This document shows, piece by piece, positions 1 to 5,836 of a stretch of 40,195 nt of DNA. The stretch comes from CAG-791 sp963593905. Lineage in GTDB: Bacteria > Bacillota > Clostridia > Lachnospirales > Lachnospiraceae. The position numbers and the translations under genes were made by a program. Location of the stretch: NCBI GenBank assembly GCA_963593905.1, contig CAVBBL010000026.1, positions 1 through 40,195 of the forward strand, in the 5' to 3' direction. The number at the start of each line of letters is the position of its first letter. Within the stretch, counting starts at the first letter, position 1. Under the pieces are notes generated by a model. That model worked only from the letters and a program-made list of their open reading frames with translations. It had not been told where the DNA came from and searched no databases.

Positions 1-74
1 CCTAAGCAAAACTGGCGCGCAGTGCAAAGGATGCGAGCCATTCTGCCACGCCCCGCTGCATTACATTTTGCCAA
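1..74 (+). repeat. About 75-bp dispersed repeat, copy R1
   Basis: This stretch matches the reverse complement of 23941-24012 with only a handful of differences, and more distantly the direct copies at 24142-24222 and 24223-24295. It starts with CCTAAGCAAAACTGGCGCGC and ends TTTTGCC. It may continue to the left of the window. I see no ORF or tRNA in it. Confidence 0.75.
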
Positions 75-146
75 CAGGATGATAATGAATAAACTATCCC
101 CTGCCCTCATACAGAATCCATTTTTTGTCTGTGGTCTGCCCAAGCA

Positions 147-183
147 AAGAGCCGGTCTGCGAACAGATTGCAGATCGGCTCTT
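147..183. terminator. Stem-loop downstream of typA
   Basis: AAGAGCCGGTCTGC pairs with GCAGATCGGCTCTT around a nine-base loop; the stem has about 14 pairs including wobbles. It lies about 90 bp beyond the typA stop codon. No long U-tract follows on the minus strand (TGCTTGG); on the plus strand GATTTATT follows. It is probably the typA 3' end, possibly bidirectional. The AT-rich stretch 184-272 holds nothing else I can name. Confidence 0.45.
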
Positions 184-272
184 GATTTATTACAGTAAGT
201 AACTTCGGGATTTTACTACTGTACTTTATTTCATTTCTATATTTTATTACTTTATTCTGTTACTGTATTTTC

Positions 273-2129
273 TCACTGCATCTCTTTAGCGGCCTTAGCA
301 GCTGCGGAGAAACCTGCACGCTTACGAAGTCTGGGATCTAAGATCTTCTTGCGGATGCGAAGGCTCTTAGGTGTTACCTCCAAAAGCTCATCGGTATCGA
401 TGAACTCGATCGCCTGCTCCAAGCTCATAATCTTAGGCGGCACCAGACGAAGGGCATCGTCTGCGCTGGAGGAACGGGTATTGGTCAGATGCTTGGTCTT
501 GCATACATTGACCTCTACATCCTCGCTCTTGCCGGACTGACCGATGATCATACCGGAATATACATCCTCGCCGGGTCCGATAAAGAGGATACCTCTCTCC
601 TGTGCATTAAACAGACCGTAGGTCACAGCCGTACCGGTCTCAAAGGCGATGATGGACCCCTGCTTGCGGTAGCTGATTTCTCCCTTGTAAGGCGCATAGC
701 CGTTAAAGATAGTATTCATAATACCATTTCCCTTGGTATCGGTCATAAAGTCGCCGCGATAGCCAATCAGTCCTCTGGAAGGGATGTTAAACTCCAGACG
801 GGTATAACCGCCGTTAGCAGTACCCATATTCATCAGCTCGCCCTTGCGCTCTCCCAGCTTCTGGATGACACTGCCGGAGAACTCCTCAGGCACATCGATA
901 TAGCAAAGTTCCATAGGCTCTAAGAGCTTGCCGTTTTCATCTCTGTGATACAGCACCTCTGCCTTGCTGACAGAGAATTCATATCCTTCACGACGCATGG
1001 TCTCGATCAGGACGGAAAGGTGCAGCTCGCCGCGGCCGGATACCTTGAAGGCATCCATAGACTCTGTCTCCTCTACTCGAAGAGAAACGTCTGTATTCAG
1101 CTCTCTGTAAAGACGATCCCGGAGATGACGGCTGGTGACGAATTTACCCTCTTTGCCCGCCAGAGGTGAATCATTGACATTAAAGGTCATGGCAATGGTA
1201 GGCTCGGAAATCTTCTGGAAAGGAATCGCCACCGGATTCTCCGGAGAGCAAAGGGTATCACCGATGTGGATATCCTCGATGCCGGAGACAGCCACGATGG
1301 AGCCGATCTTTGCCTCCTGTACTTCTACCTTGTTAAGGCCCTCAAACTCGTAGAGCTTGCTGACTTTTACCTTCTTTTTCTTATCCGGATCGTGGTGGTT
1401 GACGATGACGACTTCCTGATTCACGCGAAGAGAGCCATTGTCGATCTTGCCTACACCGATTCTGCCTACATACTCATTGTAGTCGATCGTGCTGATCAGC
1501 ATCTGGGTGCCTGCTTCCGGATCGCCGGTGGGTGCAGGAATATAATCCACGATAGTCTCGAACAGGGGCTTCATGCTCACGCCCGGGCTGCCTAAATCCA
1601 TGGTGGCAATGCCGGCCTTTGCGGATGCAAATACGAAGGGGCAGTCTAACTGCTCATCAGAAGCGCCCAGATCCATCAACAGCTCCAGCACTTCATCGAT
1701 GACCTGGGTAGGTCTTGCACCGGGACGATCGATCTTATTGATACAGACGATAACAGGAAGCTCCAGCTCCATAGCCTTGCGCAATACGAACTTAGTCTGG
1801 GGCATCGGTCCTTCAAAGGCATCCACTACCAGAATAACGCCATTGACCATCTTCAATACACGTTCTACCTCGCCGCCAAAATCGGCATGGCCGGGTGTGT
1901 CGATGATGTTAATTTTAATGCCGTTATAGGAAACAGCGGTATTCTTGCTCATGATGGTAATGCCGCGCTCTCGCTCGATGGCATTGGAATCCATGACGCG
2001 GTCCACCACTTCCTGATTAGCGCGGAATACGCCGCTTTGGCGAAGCAAGCCGTCTACCAGGGTGGTTTTGCCATGATCGACGTGGGCGATGATGGCAACG
2101 TTTCTGATATCCTCTCTCGTTTGAATCAT
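273..2129 (-). CDS. typA: Ribosome-associated GTPase TypA/BipA
   Basis: Translation-factor GTPase that binds the ribosome and is linked to ribosome assembly and stress or cold adaptation. The 618-residue protein has the family's usual length. The P-loop AHVDHGKTT is near the N-terminus, followed by the switch region with RGITI, DTPGHADFGGEV and NKIDRPGA. The EF-G-like domains and the conserved BipA C-terminal end with RKKILDPRLRKR follow. An ATG four codons upstream (2141) is part of the sequence ATGGAGGTCACAATG, where GGAGG is the ribosome site for the start chosen here. It is transcribed from its own promoter at 2273-2301. Identification is secure. Confidence 0.97.
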   Translation of the reverse strand: MIQTREDIRNVAIIAHVDHGKTTLVDGLLRQSGVFRANQEVVDRVMDSNAIERERGITIMSKNTAVSYNGIKINIIDTPGHADFGGEVERVLKMVNGVILVVDAFEGPMPQTKFVLRKAMELELPVIVCINKIDRPGARPTQVIDEVLELLMDLGASDEQLDCPFVFASAKAGIATMDLGSPGVSMKPLFETIVDYIPAPTGDPEAGTQMLISTIDYNEYVGRIGVGKIDNGSLRVNQEVVIVNHHDPDKKKKVKVSKLYEFEGLNKVEVQEAKIGSIVAVSGIEDIHIGDTLCSPENPVAIPFQKISEPTIAMTFNVNDSPLAGKEGKFVTSRHLRDRLYRELNTDVSLRVEETESMDAFKVSGRGELHLSVLIETMRREGYEFSVSKAEVLYHRDENGKLLEPMELCYIDVPEEFSGSVIQKLGERKGELMNMGTANGGYTRLEFNIPSRGLIGYRGDFMTDTKGNGIMNTIFNGYAPYKGEISYRKQGSIIAFETGTAVTYGLFNAQERGILFIGPGEDVYSGMIIGQSGKSEDVEVNVCKTKHLTNTRSSSADDALRLVPPKIMSLEQAIEFIDTDELLEVTPKSLRIRKKILDPRLRKRAGFSAAAKAAKEMQ

Positions 2130-2272
2130 TGTGACCTCCATATAGCAGGGAGAAAATCATGCAAAATTTGATTTCTATTTTGCATATTCAACTGTACTTT
2201 TCACACACAGACCGCTTACAGGCTGCCAGAAATCCGTTTAGATTTCTTAACATCCTGCGGTCAAACTATAAT

Positions 2273-2301
2273 AGTATATCACTCGTCCATTTTGAATGCA
2301 A
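2273..2301 (-). promoter_or_regulatory. typA promoter
   Basis: On the minus strand, TTGCAT is followed after 17 bases by TATACT, a good sigma-A type promoter. The start of transcription would be near 2266, giving a 5' UTR of about 137 nt before the typA start. Confidence 0.6.
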
Positions 2302-2378
2302 GAAAGAGACTCCTGCAGCAGGTGATATCGGTGCTATTATAGCAGCACACGCCCACCTATCTGTAGGAAGTCTCTTTC
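2302..2378 (-). terminator. Long stem-loop between mgtE and typA
   Basis: GAAAGAGACTCCTGCAG (2302-2318) pairs with CTGTAGGAAGTCTCTTTC (2361-2378), 17 pairs with one wobble and one bulged base. Inner stems AGGTG/CACCT and TGCTA/TAGCA follow. On the minus strand the stem ends in CTCTTTCTT, so it may terminate mgtE transcripts just before the typA promoter. The U-tract is interrupted, so another RNA role is possible. Confidence 0.45.
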
Positions 2379-2382
2379 AAAC

Positions 2383-2522
2383 TTATCCTTTCTATGCCGC
2401 AATTTATTGCGGCTGCGTGAAGAGAAATCGCGCAGGCGATTTCTCTGATACGCTCTTGCATTGATAACGTTTACGGCATCAATGCAGTTTGAAGGAAATG
2501 CCATCAGGCATTTCTTTCAAAC
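2383..2522 (-). repeat. Modular hairpin repeat, full four-module copy (D-C-B-A)
   Basis: Read on the minus strand it has four hairpins. D is 2487-2502/2507-2522 (16 pairs, one mismatch), C is 2458-2465/2478-2485, B is 2422-2430/2437-2445, and A is 2396-2403/2406-2413 with a two-base loop. AGAAAGGA, a Shine-Dalgarno-like sequence, follows. The copy at 30236-30371 has the same four modules; shorter A+B copies occur upstream of purF, dfrA and thyA. Here no gene starts after the Shine-Dalgarno; only a 7-codon TTG frame follows. Confidence 0.8.
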
Positions 2523-2537
2523 TTATCTTCCAGGTCT

Positions 2538-3899
2538 TTATCCGATATGCAGAATCACAGTAGCAATTTCAAAGTATACCAACAGGGAAAGTGCATCCAC
2601 TATGGTGGTAATCAGGGGGCTTGCCATAACTGCCGGGTCAAAGCCGATCTTCTCTGCAATCATGGGAAGCAGACATCCTACCATCTTGGAAATCATAACC
2701 ACCACTACGATGGTCAGGCACACCACCAAAGCCATGGAAATGCCAATGCGGTCAAAGAGCAGCAGTTTGACAAAATTCGCTGCTGCCAGGGATATACCGC
2801 AGAAAAACGCCACGGACGTCTCCTTTAAGAAAACGCGCAAAGTGCTCTTAAATTCGATTTCTCCCAGAGAAAGGCCTCGGATTACCGATACAGCTGACTG
2901 GGATCCTGCATTTCCGCCGGTATCCATCAGCATGGGGATATAGGCAGTCAGCGCCACATAAGCGGCCAGCGCATTTTCGTATTTGGTAATAATAGCGCCC
3001 GTAAAAGTAGCCGATATCATAAGCACCAGCAGCCAGGGCATTCTCTTTTTGTAGGTCTCGAAGACGCTTACCTTCAGGTAAGGCTTGTCCGTGGGGATAA
3101 TAGCAGCCATCTTTTCGATATCCTCGGTGGCCTCTTCTTCCATGATATCCACCACATCATCGATGGTGATGATACCTACCAGGCGACTTTCATTATCCAC
3201 CACAGGCATGGCGGTGAAGTCGTATTTCTGGAACATCTTAGCTGCTTCTTCCTGGTCTGTCATCGTATTGATACTGATGACATTCTCATTCATAATCTCG
3301 CCGATGATCGCATCCGGCTCCTTGATCAGCAAATAGCGCAGTGCCACAGTGCCCACCAGCACCCGCTGACTGTCCAGTACATAACAGATATTGACTGTCT
3401 CAGAATCCAGACCTATGTCCCGGATCCTGTCAATCGCATCTGCTACGGTCATATTCTCCTTCAGATCCACGAACTCCACCGTCATGACACTGCCGGCGGA
3501 ATCCTCCGGATAACGCAGCAGATGGTTGATATCCGCTCTGGTCTCCGGGCTGGCATTGGCCAGGATCTTTTTTACTACATTGGCAGGCATCTCCTCCAAC
3601 AGGTCTGTGGCATCATCGGCCATCAGATTGTCGATTACGGAGGAGGCCTCCTTATCGGACAGGGAGGAAATGATATATTGCTGGTCGTCCATCTCCAGCT
3701 GTGCAAAAACATCTGCCGCCATGCTCTTAGGCAGGATGCGGAACATCTTTAAGGAATCCTCATCCTCCATCTCATCCATAAAAGCGGCGATATCCGCGGT
3801 ATTCATCTCCGCGGCGGCCTGACGAAGTCTGGTGTACTGCTTGGTGTCAAGAAGCTCCCTGAGGACCTCGAATTCCTTTTCCATCTTTCTTTCTTCCAT
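2538..3899 (-). CDS. mgtE: Magnesium transporter MgtE
   Basis: Inner-membrane Mg2+ channel that imports magnesium and gates itself by sensing cytosolic Mg2+. The 453 residues have the standard layout: a helical N domain of superhelical repeats (about 1-130), a tandem CBS pair (about 130-258, with 'IGEIMNENVISI' and 'VVDNESRLVGIITIDDVVDIM'), then a five-helix membrane domain (about 285-453). The membrane domain has the pore-region sequence AYIPMLMDTGGNAGSQS. The start is supported by AAAGGAG six bases upstream. The gene lies behind a long structured leader (3900-4071) containing a small ORF that overlaps the mgtE start out of frame, which suggests control at translation. Confidence 0.97.
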   Translation of the reverse strand: MEERKMEKEFEVLRELLDTKQYTRLRQAAAEMNTADIAAFMDEMEDEDSLKMFRILPKSMAADVFAQLEMDDQQYIISSLSDKEASSVIDNLMADDATDLLEEMPANVVKKILANASPETRADINHLLRYPEDSAGSVMTVEFVDLKENMTVADAIDRIRDIGLDSETVNICYVLDSQRVLVGTVALRYLLIKEPDAIIGEIMNENVISINTMTDQEEAAKMFQKYDFTAMPVVDNESRLVGIITIDDVVDIMEEEATEDIEKMAAIIPTDKPYLKVSVFETYKKRMPWLLVLMISATFTGAIITKYENALAAYVALTAYIPMLMDTGGNAGSQSAVSVIRGLSLGEIEFKSTLRVFLKETSVAFFCGISLAAANFVKLLLFDRIGISMALVVCLTIVVVVMISKMVGCLLPMIAEKIGFDPAVMASPLITTIVDALSLLVYFEIATVILHIG

Positions 3900-3990
3900 G
3901 GCAAACTCCTTTCGGATATGTGGTTTTTATGTTCTGGGTACTTCGGGGAAGAGGATTATCGGTGCTATACAGCTTGGATTGTCTCTTCAT
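3847..3990 (-). CDS. Candidate leader peptide ORF of mgtE, 47 codons
   Basis: A small ORF starts seven bases after an excellent Shine-Dalgarno sequence (AAGGAGGT) in the mgtE leader. It runs 47 codons and overlaps the first 53 bases of mgtE in another frame. The N-terminal part reads MKRQSKLYSTDNPLPRSTQN. The Asp-Asn-Pro-Leu-Pro-Arg stretch recalls the acidic/proline-containing Mg2+-sensing leader peptide MgtL of enterobacteria. That resemblance is inference, not homology. The start codon lies in one arm of a 12-bp inverted repeat whose other arm ends just before the mgtE ribosome site. Translation of this ORF would therefore open that structure and could set mgtE expression. I know of no named family for it. 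Confidence 0.5.
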   Translation of the reverse strand: MKRQSKLYSTDNPLPRSTQNIKTTYPKGVCHGRKKDGKGIRGPQGAS

Positions 3991-4071
3991 AAAAACCACC
4001 TCCTTCGGAGCTTTGTATTAGGCGGACATCTCTTTGGTTCTTTTAACCGGATGTATTCTCCGCCCACAGCC
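3900..4071 (-). promoter_or_regulatory. Structured 5' leader of mgtE (candidate Mg2+-responsive element)
   Basis: From the predicted transcription start near 4071 the minus-strand RNA forms a three-tier hairpin. Its stems are GGCGG/CCGCC, CATC/GATG and GGTT/AACC. A small CTCC-GAA-GGAG hairpin then hides the small ORF's ribosome site. A 12-bp perfect inverted repeat (GTGGTTTTTATG at 3988-3999, CATAAAAACCAC at 3920-3931) encloses the first third of the small ORF. The M-box consensus (GTTAGGTGAGGC and the other conserved blocks I know) is absent, so this is not the usual mgtE riboswitch. No terminator is present, pointing to translational rather than attenuation control. Confidence 0.6.
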
Positions 4072-4077
4072 ACGATT

Positions 4078-4106
4078 ATTGTATTGCCTTACTTTTGCGG
4101 TGTCAA
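4078..4106 (-). promoter_or_regulatory. mgtE promoter
   Basis: TTGACA, 17 bases, then TACAAT on the minus strand: a near-consensus sigma-A promoter. It lies just downstream of the rplT terminator and about 180-200 bp before the mgtE start. Confidence 0.8.
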
Positions 4107-4142
4107 CCATAAGAAAAGTAAAGTTTTCGACAAAAAAGAAAC

Positions 4143-4174
4143 AAAAAAAGAAGCCGGATTATTCACCCGACTTC
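4143..4174 (-). terminator. Terminator of the infC-rpmI-rplT operon
   Basis: GAAGTCGG pairs with CCGGCTTC (one wobble) around a nine-base loop and is followed on the minus strand by seven T. It begins 17 bp after the rplT stop codon. Confidence 0.9.
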
Positions 4175-4190
4175 CTTTGATCTATTACTG

Positions 4191-4547
4191 TTATGCAACC
4201 TTGCTCTTTGCAAGCTCTGCTAAAGCCTTGAAGCCCTCAGCATCGTTGACTGCTAACTCAGCCAGCATCTTGCGGTTGATGTTTACATCAGCCAGCTTCA
4301 GGCCGTGCATCATCTGGCTGTAGGAAATGCCGTTCATTCTGGCTGCAGCGTTGATACGAGTGATCCAAAGGGAGCGCATGTCTCTCTTCTTCTGCTTTCT
4401 GCCTGCGAATGCGCTGGTCAGTGCTCTCATAACAGACTGCTTTGCGATTCTGTACTGTTTGGATCTGGCTCCTCTGTAGCCCTTAGCCAGCTTTAATACT
4501 CTATTGTGCTTCTTCTTGGCATTTAAACCGCCTTTAATTCTTGCCAT
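4191..4547 (-). CDS. rplT: 50S ribosomal protein L20
   Basis: L20 binds 23S rRNA early in large-subunit assembly and in Firmicutes represses its own operon by binding the infC leader. The 118 residues are full length, with the basic N-terminus (ARIKGGLNAKKKHNRVLKLAKGY) and the conserved RDMRSLWITRINAAARMNGISYS segment. The ribosome site GGAGG lies 12 bases before ATG. It is the last gene of infC-rpmI-rplT and is followed by a strong terminator. Confidence 0.98.
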   Translation of the reverse strand: MARIKGGLNAKKKHNRVLKLAKGYRGARSKQYRIAKQSVMRALTSAFAGRKQKKRDMRSLWITRINAAARMNGISYSQMMHGLKLADVNINRKMLAELAVNDAEGFKALAELAKSKVA

Positions 4548-4642
4548 TGTTCCTTATCCTCCATATAGATACGGCCTCTTTCGACGCCTTCCGTATGATT
4601 CCTTCCTTCCTCCGCCGACAGGCAGAGTCATCTGTGCTTTGC

Positions 4643-4840
4643 TTAGATGTAAGGAAGAACCTTCTTCATGTTCTTTACATTCGTTGCATCTACAACGGCA
4701 GGCTGTCTTAAGCCTCTCTTTCTCTTGGTGGACTTCTTTGTCAAGATGTGGCGCTTATTAGCCTTAAATCTCATTAACTTGCCATTTCCGGTCACTTTGA
4801 AACGCTTTGCGGCCGATCTGTTTGTCTTCATGCTGGGCAT
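4643..4840 (-). CDS. rpmI: 50S ribosomal protein L35
   Basis: Small basic protein of the large ribosomal subunit. The 65 residues are full length, with the characteristic KTNRSAAKRFKVTGNGKLMR start and the RHILTKKSTKRKRGLR centre. AGGAGG stands eight bases before ATG. It is the middle gene of the infC operon, 78 bp after infC and 95 bp before rplT. Confidence 0.98.
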   Translation of the reverse strand: MPSMKTNRSAAKRFKVTGNGKLMRFKANKRHILTKKSTKRKRGLRQPAVVDATNVKNMKKVLPYI

Positions 4841-4918
4841 TGTTTTTTCCTCCTGTGCTTTCCAACTATATTTTCTAACTGTGTCCGGGAAATTCCTGTC
4901 CCACTTACCCTGACAGGC

Positions 4919-5434
4919 CTAGTTCCGTTTTTCAGCTAAAAACATTGTCATGCTTCTGCCTTCTACCTTGGGCTGCTTGTCCACCACTGCCACATCGGTA
5001 AGCGCTGCAGCGAAATCTGTCAGGATATGTACACTGGCACCCATGTGGGCCATCTCACGGCCGCGGAAACGCAGGGTGATCTTGACTCTGTCACCACGCT
5101 CTAAGAACTTGCGGGCTGCATTTACCTTGGTATTCAAGTCGTTGGTATCGATATTCGGGGAGAGACGGATTTCCTTGATCTCCACGGTTTTCTGCTTTTT
5201 CTTAGCTTCCTTGTCCTTACGGGTCTGCTCATATTTGTACTTGCCGTAGTCAAGGATCTTGCATACCGGGGGCTTTGCTCCGGGAGAAACCTTCACCAGG
5301 TCAAGACCGGCTTCCTCTGCCAGCTTGCGCGCATCAAAGGCGCTCATCACACCGAGCTGCTCTCCGTCCTGTCCGATTACACGAACCTCTCTGTCTCTGA
5401 TCTGTTCATTAATGAATAAATCGTTGTTATTAAT
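4919..5434 (-). CDS. infC: Translation initiation factor IF-3, probable ATT start
   Basis: IF-3 binds the 30S subunit, prevents premature 50S joining and checks the start codon. The protein has the N-domain (INEQIRDREVRVIGQDGEQLG), the lysine-rich linker around YEQTRKDKEAKKKQKTVEIKEIRLSPNI, and the C-domain with RFRGREMAHMG. The open frame extends upstream to 5533, but that part lies over the leader terminator and cannot be the usual start. The best-spaced ribosome site, GGAGGG, is seven bases before ATT at 5434. An ATG at 5440 is only about two bases from it. ATT starts are a hallmark of infC because IF-3 itself rejects them and so regulates its own synthesis. The resulting 171 residues match the family length. 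Confidence 0.93.
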   Translation of the reverse strand: MNNNDLFINEQIRDREVRVIGQDGEQLGVMSAFDARKLAEEAGLDLVKVSPGAKPPVCKILDYGKYKYEQTRKDKEAKKKQKTVEIKEIRLSPNIDTNDLNTKVNAARKFLERGDRVKITLRFRGREMAHMGASVHILTDFAAALTDVAVVDKQPKVEGRSMTMFLAEKRN

Positions 5435-5479
5435 CTTCATACCCTCCGCCATAAGACCGATGATTCTCTTCACCGGCAT

Positions 5480-5509
5480 AAAAAAAGTGGACACGCAAAG
5501 TGTCCACTT
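5480..5509 (-). terminator. Leader terminator (attenuator) of infC
   Basis: GTGGACAC pairs with GTGTCCAC, extended by two A-T pairs, with a five-base loop, and seven T follow on the minus strand. It lies about 45 bp before the infC start and inside its transcript, so it is an attenuator rather than a gene-end terminator. Confidence 0.9.
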
Positions 5510-5737
5510 ATACTTCAACATCCTCTTCTGCATCTAACATCCTGTATCTGCAGACGTATCATCCCTTAGCATCTGATTCTTAGGTTCTTCCGAAAACTGA
5601 AAAATTCATAACAACATAATAATCAGACAAGGCAGATTCTGTTATGGTATAAACGCTGTCTGGCTTTGCCGACAGGTGAGAGTGGAACTCTGCTTGATTG
5701 TACCGATACAAGCTCGAAACATTTCCTGCGCTCGTAC
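5510..5737 (-). ncRNA. infC leader RNA, probable L20-type attenuation leader
   Basis: About 230 nt of untranslated RNA precede the attenuator, starting from the promoter at 5744-5773. In Bacillus and many Firmicutes the same position holds the L20 leader, where excess L20 promotes the terminator. Position, gene order and terminator agree, but I did not match the L20-binding structure base by base. The stretch also accounts for the gap between infC and the beta-mannosidase gene. Confidence 0.65.
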
Positions 5738-5743
5738 CTAAGC

Positions 5744-5773
5744 AGAATACCACAGTTGCCGTTTTCCTGTCAA
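5744..5773 (-). promoter_or_regulatory. Promoter of the infC-rpmI-rplT operon
   Basis: TTGACA, 18 bases, TATTCT on the minus strand. It lies just beyond the beta-mannosidase stop codon and gives a leader of about 300 nt before infC. Confidence 0.75.
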
Positions 5774-5836
5774 TGGATTTTTTGGAATATCTGTAAATAT
5801 AGGTAAGACACCTTCCATAAGTTAACCGCCGCCCGG

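Noticed and set aside
2130..2141. typA start at ATG 2141
   Set aside because: That ATG is part of the Shine-Dalgarno (ATGGAGG) for the start at 2129.
3900..4071. M-box (ykoK) Mg2+ riboswitch upstream of mgtE
   Set aside because: The conserved M-box blocks that I know from Bacillus mgtE are not present and no terminator follows. The leader is structured but different.
5435..5533. Longer N-terminus of IF-3 starting at 5533
   Set aside because: It would read through the attenuator stem and U-tract and has no family similarity; the ATT at 5434 has a proper ribosome site.
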